Source of the DNA: Coniferiporia sulphurascens
Taxonomy: Eukaryota > Basidiomycota > Agaricomycetes > Hymenochaetales > Hymenochaetaceae
Direction of reading: 5' to 3'
DNA length: 64,000 nucleotides
NCBI GenBank assembly: GCA_002794785.1
Contig: NBBA01000008.1
Span: forward strand, 186,001-250,000
In this document: positions 1-12,847 of the stretch, piece by piece
Layout: every line of letters starts with the position of its first letter
Numbering within the stretch: the stretch's first letter is position 1
Notes under the pieces: generated by a model
What the model was told of the DNA's origin: nothing
Databases searched by the model: none
Seen by the model: only the letters and a program-made list of their open reading frames with translations
Program-made: the position numbers and the translations under genes

Positions 1-792
1 AGAGAACGTCACAAGACGCGTCTGGACGGCGCCAGAGACCGTGATCGAGCCGTTGTGCGAGTCCATTTCTACAGGCCCCACGAAGGACGACGGGATCGAC
101 ACGGTCACGTACCCGTTCTTCGAGGAGGCGCTCAGCGCGAAGGGACGCGTCGTCGTTGAGTGCTGCGCGGAGACGGGGTTTCAGACTCGGCGAAACGATA
201 ATAATGATAATAATAATAGAATAAAAAGAAAGGGAGCACAGCTCAGTCAGTGCTCACCAGGTTCAGCGTGACGGACCCATTGTGGCCTCTGACATCAAGC
301 ACAGCGCGGGCCTGTCCTTCAGCCTCAGCCTCGTCCGCGCCATGCGTCGGCTCGCCGACGAGCCAGACAGTCGTAGAGATACTCCCGTTCTTGCACTGCA
401 GACTCAGATTCTTATGTGCGTCGTCCGGGTCGCTCGGAAGGAGCCCCGGGGGCGTCTGCAAGCCCGCGTCAATGACATACGTGCCCTTGATGGACGAGTT
501 TTCGCGCTTGATAATGAGGAAGTTGGTCGCAGGGATGTTAGGGGGCGAAATGGTGAACGTCGGCGGTGGCGACGACGGCAGAGGCGGCGTCGGAGGGTCT
601 GGGGCGGAGCTGGAAGCCCCGGAGAACGAAGTTGGCGGTGAGCTCGGGGCGTACGGGGGCGGAAGCCCACTAGCTGCGGGTGTCTTCTGGGCGTGAATAA
701 TAGACGACTCAGTCGCAGTTGTAGTAGAGCGGGACAGAACACACCATCTCTACCTCCGAGCGAGCCTCATCTTCCTTGGTTATTATCGCCAT
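1..792 (-). CDS. DUF7330-like protein (3' end outside window)
   Basis: Three exons are readable on the minus strand: 754-792, 258-707 and <1-162; both introns are phase 0. The chosen ATG (790-792) gives a short N-terminus, then a Pro/Ser-rich linker, then a beta-rich domain with repeated short strands around the motif NGSI/NGSV (KNGSISTTVW, HNGSVTLNL, HNGSITVSG). This layout is what I recall for the fungal DUF7330 family; the family name is recognition, not a search result. Function is unknown and no signal peptide is visible. The C-terminus runs off the left edge. The first exon (13 codons) is the least certain part; a start further upstream behind another intron is possible. Confidence 0.6.
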
Positions 793-1270
793 TCGTTTTT
801 CGGCGTGGGCGACGACGAGCTCGTCGATGGGGCTAGTGAAGGGGAACGCGGACTACCACTACATGCCGCTATTAGTATCACCCGGTGATCGTGCTGCGCA
901 TTGGCTGCGGCTGCGCATTCACGTGGAGCTTGAGCACAATTCAGTAGTATCCCCTTCGATCTGATATGATTGAGTTGTACGCATAACCGCCAGCCTTGCC
1001 GTTACCAGTTTTCAGACGACCATGAAGGTACAGTAACAAAATGGAGACACGAATACTTGCAAAACGATCTTCGCCGGAAGTAATCTGTGTACGCGCACGC
1101 GGGTACCGTGGTGCCTTCACAAAATACTCATACAATCTTCATATGCAAGAAATCCAAAATATACAACCACAAGTATTAATCTACACCCGTTCATTTGCAG
1201 TGGGTGTATGGGTAAGAGTGGCAATCACAGCACACTCAACATCTAGACTTTTCGTTCAAGTTACTCACAT

Positions 1271-3567
1271 CTACGAAACAAGATCAACACTCGCGCGCCC
1301 CGCCGCCGCCCCCTTTTCATTCGAGCCCTCGTCCGAGTCTCCCAGCGAGCTACGGTCCTTTTCCTTTACCTCTGCTCCCGTGTGCGCCGCGTTGTCGTCG
1401 ACGACAGTGCGTATGGGCCCCGTGAACCAGTACACGCCGCCGTACTTGGGGAAGTAATAGTACACGAGCGAAAGCAGCATCACCCCGCCAAGCACGACGA
1501 TCGTGTAGTTCATATCCGGTGCAGCTGGTGCAGGGTCCGTCGGGAACAGGAACACGATGAACATGAACGCCATCCACAGCACGGATATCACTGCGCACGG
1601 GAAACTCTGCTTGGGGTCATTAGCCATTTTCTACGACCGAAGGATGGAAAAGACAACGGATCACGCACGAAGACGCCGAGGTTGAACGGACCGGGCTTAA
1701 AGTCATTTTTGAACGCGAAGCGCGCGACGATGGGAATCGAGTATGCGATGTACAGCGCGACGACAGAGAGCGTGAACACGGCGCTGATCGCCTGTGCGCC
1801 GGCGAACACGAGTAGACCGAGGAGTGCAGCGAGGATGGAGCTGAACCATACAGTGTTCACAGGCGTTTTCGTGTAGCTGTTCATACGGTAAAGCACGCCC
1901 GAGAACGGGAGCGCACCGTCGCGGGAGAAGGCAAAAACCTGCCGCGAGGACGCGAGCAGCATTGATGTGCCCATCATGTACTGCACGATAACGACAATCG
2001 CCCACACGGCGAGCGTGCCTTTCTGGCCGAAGCTGTTGAAGAAGATTGTGGCCATGGGCTGGCCGATGGGGTTGTTTAGGATGCCGCTCAAATCCTTGCC
2101 CATGCAGAACGCGAGAGAAACGTTGATACCTGGTGACGACACTTTAATTTCACGACAAGTTGAAATGCAAAGATATATGCGCACCCCAACCAAGAACACC
2201 GGATACAAAAATTGCTCCGACGATGGCCCAGGGTACCGCGGTCGCAGCATTAGAAGCCTCTTCGCTGATATGCACGGCCGAATCGAAGGAGCCTAAGTTG
2301 ATAGTTAGACTTACTCTCGCAATTCGGTCAACATACTATGTTCAACGTACAAATTGTCCACAACGGTGCCAGGAAACTGAGGATGTATGCGTATCCAGGA
2401 GTCCATGTAGACACTGTGAGCAGCCGGGTCATCAGTTCTGACCAGACTGAAATGCGAGGACAATAATTATTCACAATTCGTAAAGTTTCCGAGCGCAAAG
2501 CTCGCATCGTTCATGAGGTCCTTCGGAGTCGCTGCCGGAAGCGCAATGATTACGGCGAGACAAAGGCTATACAAATCGAAGTCAGTTATGCTGAAATACG
2601 CGCAACCTCGACCTGGTTGAACAAGCAAACGTACAGCACGTTAAGAACAACATATGCAGTCTGCAGACGCGCGAGGATGCGCGTCGCAAGGCAGCAGATT
2701 ATCGAGTCTGTTACCATTATAAGGCAATAAACGCCACTGGAAAAACAGAACAAGTGAGTTTTTCTGTCTTTCTTTCAGCGACAGGACAACGCACTAAGTT
2801 TGGGCGTCCGTGGCCGAAAACGTCTGATTGCTGCCTATGCTGGCGGCAGCCATGACCTGCACCGCGCAGCCCCAGTTGATCGACGCAACGGATGCGATCG
2901 AACCAATAGTGTTTGCGTCTTCGATAAAAACGTCAGTAGCCAATAATTGCAAAGTATGCGCAAGGAACTCACATCCGACTATCCACGCGAGGAGGTTCCG
3001 CCAGCGCGGCGACGAAAGGGAGTGCGTCCAGAAATAGAGCTGCGGGCGGACCGAGATTAGGCGCGCGTGGAGGGTTATTGGGGCATATACTTACTCCACC
3101 GGAAGTTGGGGCGGCCGAGCCCAGTTCGGCCATGGACATGCCCACAAAGAGGATAAACATGCTCGCAACCGCCCACTGCGCGGCGTTCGTCAGCTCTGCG
3201 GTAACGCAATCAGGTACACGAAGCACTTACTCCCCACACCATGGCTGATGGTCCACCATTGGGAATCGCGTAGATGAGCACAGAACTAGAGAGTAAGAGT
3301 TAGCAGGCTCAAACATAGATGAAACATGCACTTTTAATACCACTCACGCGATAGAGGGCAATAGTCCGATGATACTGAACGCAATACCAAACACCTGTAC
3401 CAGGCGAGAGAAACAATATCGTAGTTATTGCACAAGCGCTGTACCAACCAAAGACGTTTACGCACCTCCAAAGGCGTGAACGCGCGCTGGAACTCCTGCT
3501 TGTAACCGAGCTCCGCAAGCAACTCTTCATCAGCCACCGCAATTTGCTCCCTCTCCGTTTTAGACAT
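1271..3567 (-). CDS. Amino-acid/GABA permease, APC superfamily
   Basis: Twelve exons (1271-1606, 1669-2129, 2185-2292, 2351-2413, 2475-2566, 2635-2736, 2795-2918, 2973-3039, 3095-3175, 3231-3285, 3348-3394, 3466-3567) give a 545-aa polytopic membrane protein. Family marks are the N-terminal LGYKQEFQRAFTPLEVFGIAFS, the first transmembrane stretch ending MAELGSAAPTSGGLYFW, the loop SFDSAVHISEEA before VPWAI, and FAFSRDGALPFS. These are typical of the fungal GABA/choline permease branch (Uga4/Hnm1-like), which imports amino acids or amines at the plasma membrane. Twelve hydrophobic segments are expected; the C-terminus is acidic and cytosolic. Substrate cannot be told from sequence. All introns are 49-72 nt with normal GT-AG ends. 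The start (3565-3567, MSKTEREQ) is the first in-frame ATG. Confidence 0.9.
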
Positions 3568-4672
3568 AACCAATCAAGTCCTAGGCGTCAAAAGCTAAAT
3601 TCTTGCAGGCTCGTCGGATGCGCGTCGAACCCAAGGGCAAGGAAGTTGTCAACGGAGGCAGGGAAGGACGTAGTGGTAGAAGCAAAGAGGGACTCCGACG
3701 GTGTCCTTATTATCTGCGCGTCAGAACCCGGGCGCACCACCGGAGTTGATGGGATTGACCGGAGAATGAATACCTACTCAAAAGAGGGGAAAGACGGCAT
3801 GGTGATGGTGCTTCGCTGTTATCGCTTCTCCGAGGCCCTCAAAAAGCGCTTCAAAGATAAGTGTCAGGCAACGACCGACATACACGAGCGGGCGCGGGAC
3901 GGCCAGTTTTCGTTTCATCGCGACACGGGATGCCTGTGGCAGAGAAATAGGGGGATTCATTTTACTTTCATATGTTTCACCAGTGATATTTGGACACTGG
4001 CCATGAACAGTTGCAAGTCGTGCTTGGTCGTCGGCGAAAAGAAAACTTTTGAATGATAAGATAAGCGATTCGCGACCCTTGATCAGTGGCAGTCTCGTAA
4101 GAAAACTTAAATCGCTTTTCCTCGGCCCGTTTCTTTCAAGTCTTTCCGTCACTGAAAGGTACGCTCTTTTGCATCTTACTACCATTCAGAAATTTTTGTC
4201 TTAAGCGTAATTCTTGTCCTGGAATGCGGCAGCTTACGACCTCGGGGAACGGAGGGATATTTTACGTTTGCTACCGTTCCTATTCGTTCGGAGACAGAAG
4301 AAAATGGGCCTGGAGGAAAATCATGATGATCGGCATTAGGGCACCGTCGTCGATCTTTGCTTGAGCTCACTCGAGTTTGCCAGTTAGCCCTTCAGGAGGC
4401 CGATACCCGTTTTCTTCGTGGTACTTTGAAGCGCTGCGCATACGTGTCCATCTGACGGTATGGCAGTGGCGTATTGGACATTTTGGGTTTATTCTTCTTC
4501 ACACTCTATGTACAGTTCCTATTTTCCTCGTTTCTGAAGCGTACCGTAAGTCGGTGGAACTCGGAGATTTGCGCCCCATCCAAACAGTTTCGTACGTACC
4601 CAAATCCAGCCACGACATTTCCCGTAAACAAAGCCGACCGCAGATTGCACACTGCGAACAACCGCGTCGACT
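3568..4672. other. Intergenic region
   Basis: About 1.1 kb between the permease start and the DUF89 gene end. A minus-strand stretch at about 3591-3764 reads open for 57 codons with coding-like composition (ends LGFDAHPTSLQEFSF), but I could find no start or partner exon. It may be a leader of the permease transcript, an exon of an unrecognised small gene, or chance. No RNA gene is seen. Confidence 0.3.
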
Positions 4673-7031
4673 TCATGCAGAAGCGCGCGGCACAAATGAG
4701 ATCATCGCATACCTACACGAACCCCATTTATCAGTCAGATCCACCCAGAGAATCGGCAGTAGACATCTACGCACTTTCCGTTGAATCGCCATTTCTCCCC
4801 ACTCGCGTCCAGCGCGTCGGCCCGCGCCTGGTCAACACCCACGACGACGTCCGCCTTGCTCGTGCGCAGGCTGAGGATCGGGAAGGCACCTGCTAGGGGG
4901 CCTGCAGAGTCATAGATGTGAGATACGACATATGCCGGAGATGAGGGTCGTACCTATCGCTTCACCAACCGGTGTAGAAGCTGGCCAGCGAACATCACCA
5001 GTTAGTCTGTATAAATGATAAGCCCATGTGCGGCATATGTTAAGAAGAAGAAGAATAAGCACGCACTTCCTGTAACTGTAATGCTGACTTTTCAGCAGGC
5101 CGCCTATTAAATGTAGTGCGAAAACTTACTTCAAGTCTCCCTAAGGATCCAATAGTCAGTCTGTATATGTTTTTCATTCAGCCTTTTAGCAGACAACGTA
5201 CCTTGAACACAACAAGTCCACTTTCCTTCAAATTCTCAAACAATTTCGGTGCCTTCGCCCGCATCTCCCAATACGGATATGGCGATGTCCAAAAATCGTA
5301 CGTCTCATTCTGCTCGCCAAGCCGCGTCTCAATGGGCACGCTCAGCGCGAAAGCACCAGATGCCACGTGGGCCTGCCAGCGGTTCACCATGTGCGTAAGA
5401 TGCATGCGTGCCTCTGCAGATGGAGCAGCGGAGAGGAAGAACGACGGTGACAGCAGCAACTCAAAGAGTGTGCTGAAGTCGGGTGGCGTGACGTCCGAGA
5501 CGAACCACGGTATAGACTTCGGGCTGGTATAAAACATCTTAGAGTGCCGCTGTGTAATATGGGGATGGCAGACGCACTGGAAGACGACTTTCGCGACATA
5601 GGGCGTGTATGTGACAAGGAAATCCGCGAAGACAAGGTCAGTGAACAACTGCATGTATTTCCTATTTGTTAGCACGACCCCAATCGACGAATCTGAGAAC
5701 CGTATACCTCAAAGCCAGCTAGAATTAAATCATATCAAATGAAGTGTTCCCAGAGAGGATTGACTGACTCGCCATTATCCAGCACAAAATCAACTCGCGC
5801 ACTCTTCAGAGTGCTCAGATGCGCGAATGCATCCTTCTCATCGTCGTGTAGAATGAAATCCTTGCGTTCCTCCTGCGCGTCCTTTCCGACGCTTTGCAAC
5901 TTCAATATATCTTCATGTGTGAGGTTGGTAAGGAGCGAGAGGTCCTGCAACATGTATTTAAAAGACGAGTCTATGGAGAAACCAAACCGAAGATTTTTAC
6001 TGTGGCATTTCCCCTGTATCGTGGAAGACCCTGTGAGATAAGGCATTCCATGTCCGCATAAACAGGGCGCACCAGAGACACATCTGGACCATTTCATTGA
6101 ACAGCACGTCTAACTTGGACGGATCCGCTGCAAGCTCGTCCTTTGTCTCTTCAAGTTCGTGCATCGTTGCAGCAAGTTCTGCACGGTATTAATGTATACA
6201 AGAGCGTTTTCAAATAAATGGAATAGTAGTCACTGTAAATCGCCGCAGATGAGGCTTTGAACGAGTCTTCCTTTCCTGAGAGGAACGGATCATAGTGTTT
6301 CCAGTGTTCAGTCCTGGAGAACCAAGAACGAAGCAAACGATATAGGTAGCATCTAAAAACAATTATTTCGTAATTCAGGTGGAGGAAGACGCAATAACAC
6401 CAGACGCACTCTGCATATAGCCACGGGCACGAGAACCATGTATTCGCCTCCTTCCCCGCAAGCGCCTCTAGCTCGCTATTATATGTTTCCACATCCGCCT
6501 CACCATCTTGCTCAATCGGCCTAACAATGTCAATTTGTTAGTGTCCACATCCTAGCGATTGCGTTCTTGCACAACATGGAATCCACGTACTGCAGTGCCC
6601 TGTCACGAGCCATTTCATACTTAAGCTTGCTGACCTTCTCTATTATACCTTTCCCCTCTTCTACACGCTGCTCCCAACCCGCCACGGCTCCAGAGACGAC
6701 CGCCTTTGCGTCGTCAGTCTGCAAGGCGTCGCTCGGCCGCACCGCACCGCGCATGGTGAGGTCATGGTTGACGCGATGGATGTGGTCGATGAGCTTGGTG
6801 AGAATGATAGGCCACCGCGAAATGACCGTCTCGTAGCTGGTAGGAAGGGGGGCCTGCGTCAGTCAAATACATGAATCCGGTAGTGCATGCAGCACTGACG
6901 AGAATCTGTCGAACAATCGCGTCAGCTCTCACTGCCGTCGATCTCTCGCGGTTACCAGGTCGCTAGGCTTAGACGTACCCATTCTTGTCTGTAGGATCGT
7001 ACGGAGGGTAAGGTGGACTGAACGAACTCAT
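4673..7031 (-). CDS. DUF89 damage-control phosphatase (ARMT1/Hrt2 family)
   Basis: Fifteen exons (4673-4712, 4775-4901, 4954-5006, 5068-5076, 5130-5140, 5202-5523, 5578-5648, 5708-5718, 5773-5944, 6001-6013, 6073-6178, 6234-6352, 6410-6520, 6591-6853, 6978-7031) give 493 aa. Diagnostic motifs: WFSCPWLYAECYLYR, GNATDLSLL, the metal-binding DNAGFELFTDLVFADFL, KSIPWFVSDVTPPDF, FKGDLNYRKLTGD and a C-terminal RTSKADVVVG. These define the DUF89 subfamily III of metal-dependent phosphatases (yeast YMR027W/Hrt2, human ARMT1), which remove phosphate from damaged or overflow sugar phosphates such as fructose-1-phosphate. No signal or membrane segment is present, so it should be cytosolic. Odd points: four micro-exons of 9, 11, 11 and 13 nt, each needed to rebuild a conserved motif, and one intron (5719-5772) that begins with GC. 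Confidence 0.92.
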
Positions 7032-7306
7032 TCTGCAGGAAATTCCGTCTAGTTTGACCTGGTGTGGTTATGAACGGCGACCGACACCCCAGGCAGCAGC
7101 TCCAGTTCCGGACCGGAGACGCGTACGGCCATCCGCGCTTCTTTGATTCCCAGATCAGTGAGGACTTAAATTGCTTATTGGTACAGCTACGGCATCTATA
7201 CATGAGGTTTCTATGATATCCATGAAAATGAAAATACAGTCCGAAGAACTAGCATACATAAGCAATACATAAAGCGGACAACAGTAGAGACTATTAGGTA
7301 GACCCG

Positions 7307-8689
7307 TCAGGACTCAGACGAACTGTGAAGTACAAGAAACCGGGAGCAGAGCAATGTAGAAGCATCCTCCTGTCGGCTGGGTAAGTCTAAACAAGCACGG
7401 CTGTTTGACGGGGTCGATGGTAGACTCGCCGAATCTTCTTTGCCTTTCAAAGGGCCAAGTTCAAGCCACGGCCTCCATACGAAGACGTCTATGCCCTCAG
7501 ACACCTCAATTCCAGGACCCACAAAAGGTGAATCGTTGTCCTCTGGCGCGAATGAGAAAAGGATCGTGCGTTCTAGATCCTCAGTCGGCGCAGCGTTGGC
7601 ATCGAGTATTTGACACAACGCAAGGACAGAGCGGGGCGTACCCGCTGCACGGGCGTGAACGTTCGCAACACGTGAGACTTGATGAATACGGGTGACCCGA
7701 ACGCGTAGATCCGGACGGAGACGGTCCAAACGGGAAGCAGATATGCGGGGTTCCATTTCCTTCTGCCAAAGCGTAAGCGCAGTCGATGAGCGGCCTATGA
7801 GACGCTGTGCTCGTTCAGCCAGGCCATTACTATGGTATTCCTTGAGCGGATACAAAGAAGTGGGCGAAAAGCGAGGCGTACCGAACGAATCGCTTCCCTT
7901 TCCCGCCATTTTTCTCGGGGCTAATGAGTAGTCCACGTTGTAATTCCAGTGCCTCCCCCACCAACTCCTTTTCCTCTTCTTCGATCTTGACTACAGGTTG
8001 CTCCAGTGTTGTCATCGCCTTCATCTTCCCTTTATCACGTCTTCCAAAGTCAAATTTGGGCGATGGCAATGGTCTGAGGCCTGCGACCGAATTCTCTATT
8101 GAAGGAGATTCGAGCACAGGTACACGGAGCGCGCGGAAGGGCAGGACCTTGCGTGCGGGTGTTGTTGGGTTTGCTACTGGAAGGCCCGGCCAGCGTACGC
8201 ACGATGTCAGCGACGCATCCGCTTCAGTCTCTGCATTATCCGCACGTAATAAATGAGGTTGCATGCGCGATCTGAGAGGAGTCATTTTCCTCTGGTGCTC
8301 CACGGGAATATCTGCCAGAGGCGGAGGTCTTGGAGCACGGAGCGGCGTTCGCGCCTGGCGCGCAGTCTCTGTCGAGGTCGTTTGAAATGCAGAGAAGGCT
8401 TCGTGGGCATCGAAAGCTCGAGTCGTAGACTTCCTCGCATCGGTGGGCTTGGGCTTGGGCTTCGCGTGGAAGTCACTCCCAGAGAAGAGATCGCCGAATG
8501 GCGCAGACCTTGGTTTGGGCACTGTCGCGTTCGCAGGCTTGTCATTGTCATCAGTTCTAGGGCGTTTCTATCCGAAAGCATTGTATTGTGAGTGGTGTTT
8601 TCGACTTTGTAGGTAACTTCATTGCTCACAACCACGGTACCCTCTCCAAACACTGGAGGTCTCTTGAAACCGACGTGTGGTGTCATCAT
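7307..8689 (-). CDS. Hypothetical protein, 422 aa
   Basis: Three exons (7307-7829, 7882-8567, 8630-8689) keep one frame across two short GT-AG introns. The N-terminal half is Pro/Ser/Lys-rich and looks disordered (HAKPKPKPTDARK, repeated basic patches, possible nuclear localisation). The C-terminal half (from about residue 250, RNGLAERAQRLIGRSSTALTLW) is compact, with alternating strands and the conserved-looking phrase SEGIDVFVWRPW near the end. That half could be a small beta-barrel or OB-like fold, but this is a guess. I do not recognise the family. It lies tail-to-head with the DUF89 gene, 275 nt away, on the same strand. Confidence 0.6.
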
Positions 8690-9604
8690 GGATGTTGATG
8701 AAACAGGCCGAGTACAAAGCGAAGACGGAAAGTTAGCTTGTATACAGTTAGGGACACATCATGCACAAGATAGAACCGTGAATTGAGTCGGTCGGGTGTC
8801 GTCGAGCTCGTCGTGGTTCAATAGGCCAGGAACTATAGCATCGTGCCTTTTCTCACGGTCGGGACGTGGCTTAAGCACGTGTAATTCACGTGCTGGGCTG
8901 CAATTTTCGGCAAAGTCCGCTGCCATGCTCCTTGAAAGAAATGTATACTGTACAGTACTTCCATTACAAAGTCAAAGTAATACAGTGTGCACCCATGTGT
9001 ACTTCATCTTAGGGGCCATCTTATTGGAACGCACAATTTCGTAAGGCATGTAATAGTTTTCAGGAAGGCTTGGTTGAAGGATACCTCAATTCGTAGGAGT
9101 GTCCCACTGATATAAGTGTACACGATAAAGCCGTCGAGTAGAGTATCCGTTGCATTCCGTCCATCGACGGAAGATCCGGTGTTCGCAGAGCATAAGACCA
9201 TAACAGACAACATAAGCCGAGTAAGAGATGCACGCATGTTTAATCAGGCAGTCACCAAGTAACTTCGTAGCCTTGTATATCTTTAATCCAATCCCATTGG
9301 CGAGCAATTATGAATTCAGGTCCATATACTCAAAGATACAGATTTATCGCTCGAGGATATAGCTCATTTTGGGGGGCTAAACAAGAAGAAACAGTAGCAT
9401 AGCTTTGTAGCTTCTAAGACAGATGCAAGCCTGAAGTGCAAGATGACGGACAGACTTAAAAAATAATCTGCAAATGGATGGAACCGTTCAACCACGAACT
9501 GTTTATTTGTCAACTTATCCAACCACATTAACAGTGCAAACGGAGACCTAAAAAGAATTACCAGCACGTCTCCTGTCACATCACCTACTGGGGCACGAAT
9601 ACGA
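8690..9604. other. Intergenic region
   Basis: About 0.9 kb with no convincing exon on either strand. It holds the 5' side of the hypothetical gene at 7307-8689 and the 3' side of the CE15 gene. Nothing else is seen. Confidence 0.5.
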
Positions 9605-11212
9605 CTATGCCTGCTTCCTTGTAGATGTTCCTTCGAGCCACGGATAAGCGGACGGATACGTCGTGTAAGGCGATATATCCGTGTAGTCTCGTTCCGTAGG
9701 CGTGCCGAAGAACTGCTTAAGCATGAATGCCTGGATGTTGGTGCTAGGAAAGTAACATGATTGTCAGAGCCACCACCCCGAAGGTTAGTCGTTTTTAGGT
9801 GACTCACTATCCGGAAATATCGCAATGACTGCTGTTTCGGATTGCAACCCCAATCTTGTCATTCGCACCGAGCCAGTCATATACAGCCTCTGCAGCCGGG
9901 AAAGTGACCCGTGCTTCTCCTTCTGGGTTGGTCTAGAAGTATGCGTGTCAGAACAAGACCCACGCCAACTTTCCGCCGTTCGTACCCAATAGTCAACCTC
10001 GCCTATAAAAAATGATTTAGATGTCAGTCATTTAATTTAAATTTAGGCACGAGCCAAGAACGAACCTTCATCCCATATAATCGCACGCTAGTTAATTCAG
10101 CTCTGTCAGGTATACCCGAATTGGTGAGGTTCGTGGGAGGCTACGTACCGGGGCGACCAAGGCTACATTGAGATGTGAGTCGAAGGGAATCTGGTGTGAG
10201 TTATTGACGAATTTGAGCAGATTCGTATTGGTCCAGTATGGAGCATAGCCGGTGATGTTAGTAATTTTCTCATTTTCGCCAACTAGCATCAGTCAGTCGA
10301 GTCCGTGTGTCTACCTCAACTACAGTGCACTTACATTCCTGGAATTGGAAGCGCCAAGGAGCAATGCCCTCCAGCCCGCTCGACATGGGCATTGTAAGGG
10401 TGATCTAGTGCAATGTAAAAGGAAAAGGTCAATAGCGGTGGTACCATATGTTGGTACCGTAACGCACGCGTTCGTCGAAGATACCAGCTGCGAGAGCAGA
10501 CTTTCCATCGCGACTACACCCTATGACTCCAACACGCTCTTGATCAAATTCCGGAACTTTTTGAATGATAGCATCGAGAATGCGATGAAAGCCCCACGCC
10601 CAGGCAGTGATGACACCTTCCCATCCAAAAAGGTAAGTAACAAAAAATAATCATTCAAACAGGAAGCATACCGATGTCTTCTCCCGAATACAGATCCCAG
10701 AACGCACCCCCGGGTGTGAATGAGTCGGCTGCGACATCGCCGACGTTGAAGGTGACGAGCGCAATGCCTGAGCCAAGAAAGACAGTATCGTTGACTCCGC
10801 CCGCACTGATGACAACAGGTACCGGATGCCTGCGCGTCGCGTTTACACTAGTCGGCATCGACAACGTCACGTTGAACGAGCCTGATTTCTTTCCGATGGA
10901 GACCGCGACGGACAGGTTAGTCCCACTGCGCACGGCGCTGACGGTCTCGCGCGAGTGATCCGGGTAATAACCATACATGTACTCTTGCACAAGCGTGAGC
11001 AACTCTGCCTTGCGACATGCCCAATCCTCTTGTGACTTCACAGACGCGTTGTTAAAGAAGGTCCAGGGGTCTGGAAGCGCTTCGATGATCGGCAGATCCG
11101 TCGGAGCTGGGAGAGACCTAGGTAGAGCAGGACAGGCTTGCGGGAGCCGCGCAGTGCCTGCCCCGACAACGAGGAGCAAAGACAGAAGTGAAAAAAACGC
11201 GAGAATAACCAT
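9605..11212 (-). CDS. CE15 glucuronoyl methylesterase, secreted
   Basis: Eight exons (9605-9743, 9808-9932, 9986-10002, 10066-10087, 10149-10282, 10335-10404, 10468-10616, 10672-11212) encode 398 aa. Residues 1-22 form a clear signal peptide (MVILAFFSLLSLLLVVGAGTA). The mature part starts with the CE15 pattern LPDPW..F and CRKAELLTLVQEYMYGYYP, and contains the nucleophile motif GCSRDGKS, the downstream GITAWAWG-like stretch (VITAWAWGFHRI), YDWLGANDKIGVAIR and the catalytic-His region SSHCDIS. CE15 enzymes cut the ester between lignin alcohols and 4-O-methyl-glucuronic acid on xylan, which suits a wood-decay fungus. There is no CBM1. The nucleophile elbow has Asp-Gly-Lys-Ser where the studied fungal enzymes have Asn-Gly-Lys-Gly. 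Two exons are only 17 and 22 nt. Confidence 0.88.
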
Positions 11213-12050
11213 GGCGCCTTGTTTTCTTGCGCACTGAGCATTACTGGCTGACTCGCTGGTTGGTTTATACTGGCATGGAGATACTTCGGACCGCTAACGG
11301 TGCGCCTGAGGATTCTGGAGCATTTCAACCTCCCTTGACGTCGCAACGATGCTTCGAAGAAGGGGCTTGACGTATGAAGGTATGGCGAGCGAATTTTCAA
11401 AGCGGAGACAAGAGTAGGATAAATATATAAAGGATCACCAGGCCATTAGACATACATTCATTGAAAATTGAAACATCCGACAGAAAGCACCTCAGTCATC
11501 AAGAAGTCGGAAGAACAGTTTTTCAGCGCACCGTTCAGAGTAGTCCTAATACATCGCTCCTGGAACTCGAGCACGGGGCTTAGGACCAACGTCGACAAGC
11601 CCCACATGACTTGGCGCTGGATATGGCGCACTACATGATCATGACAGACCTTGAACATCTCCGGGGCCGACACATACAACTGAGCTTCCTAGCGGTTCCG
11701 GACGCCGGCATCAGAAAGAGTCGACAAATCGTTTTAGCGAGCCTCTAATTGCCTTGTCCACCTTAACTCCTTATGGTCAGACAAATCGTGTTCTTGCTGT
11801 AGGACACCATACGAGTAATATAGTATTCACTTTATTGGCATTCGGCCATTAGCGTATTCGATAAAATACTGATGCATACATGTCGTATTGTTCATGTGAA
11901 CGTCAAGCATGAGCAAGCACATCAGTTGAAATGACAGAAAGTAGAGGCCAGGGATTCAGAGGAGTAGTAGCAGCACGATATCAACAGACGAACAAGGCCG
12001 AGTACGGTAGGAGGAAATCAGCAAGCCAGAGACCACAGAAGACGACAGGA
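11213..12050. other. Intergenic region
   Basis: About 0.84 kb upstream of the CE15 gene and downstream of the coiled-coil gene. No exon-like run or RNA gene is recognised. Confidence 0.5.
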
Positions 12051-12847
12051 TCAAGCTTGCGCAAGGTTGGGATCAAGAGAGTCAATGAGACGTTGAAATT
12101 CTAATGAAAAGGCGTTACTGTAGACTTTATACACTGTAGGAATAGATAAAGACGTGCCTTCGCATCCCTTCCGACCACGCGCCAATGCGCGTATATGCTC
12201 TTGTTCGCGCTCTTTCTCGCATTCTTCTGTCTTCTTCTTTTTCGCATTCACGAATGCCTAATTAAAAGCAGTGAAAATGAGCGTCTCGGAAAGTCCAAGC
12301 AAATAATTCGTGTCCGCGATAAAGACCTGCAACTTCAGTTGTTCCCGGAGAATGGAATCCCACAGCTTCCGGATATTGTCCTCACTCGCTGCATAAGCGT
12401 CTTGGAAGTCGGAGAAGATCCTGTCGCTGGGAACCATGCCTTAAGTCTGGAGAGTTATATAAAATGGACACATAGCAGACATTTCAGCAGCATCGTCCGC
12501 GAACTCATGAGCCCGTTCCGAAAGCTTATACACGCGTTAAAAAGAGCGGAGAAGTAGTGAACATATCAAATGCATTACAGTTCTTGTGAGTTCTGCCTGA
12601 GCCGTCTGGAGAAACCTTGCTTCTTTTTCTTTCTTTTTCTTCTCCATGGATACTGAGCGCATGCTTGACGGTCGTGTCAATAACTATGCAGGACAAAGAT
12701 ACTTACCTTGCATTTGCTGAGCTATCGTTGCCATCATCCTAGTTCATTACGACGTGTGAGCGAAACCTGATTGATAAGTTGAGCTAAAGCGCACCCATCA
12801 TCGCTGCTGGACTGGGAGGGGTGCATGATTGGATCGATATCCTCCAT
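12051..12847 (-). CDS. Small coiled-coil protein, unknown function
   Basis: Six exons (12051-12257, 12327-12420, 12472-12524, 12579-12652, 12707-12738, 12795-12847) give 170 aa. After an acidic, Ser-rich start (MEDIDPIMHPSQSSSDDG) the protein is almost all charged helix: SMEKKKKKEKEARFLQTAQ, TLSERAHEFADDAAEM, FSDFQDAYAASEDNIRKLW and a Lys/Glu-rich tail. This suggests a coiled-coil partner protein, for example of a chromosome or cytoskeletal complex, but I cannot name the family. The last exon may hold one more intron (donor GTCTTTATC at about 12124-12132), which would replace the C-terminal 30 residues. It is divergent from QCR6 with 428 nt between the starts. Confidence 0.6.
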
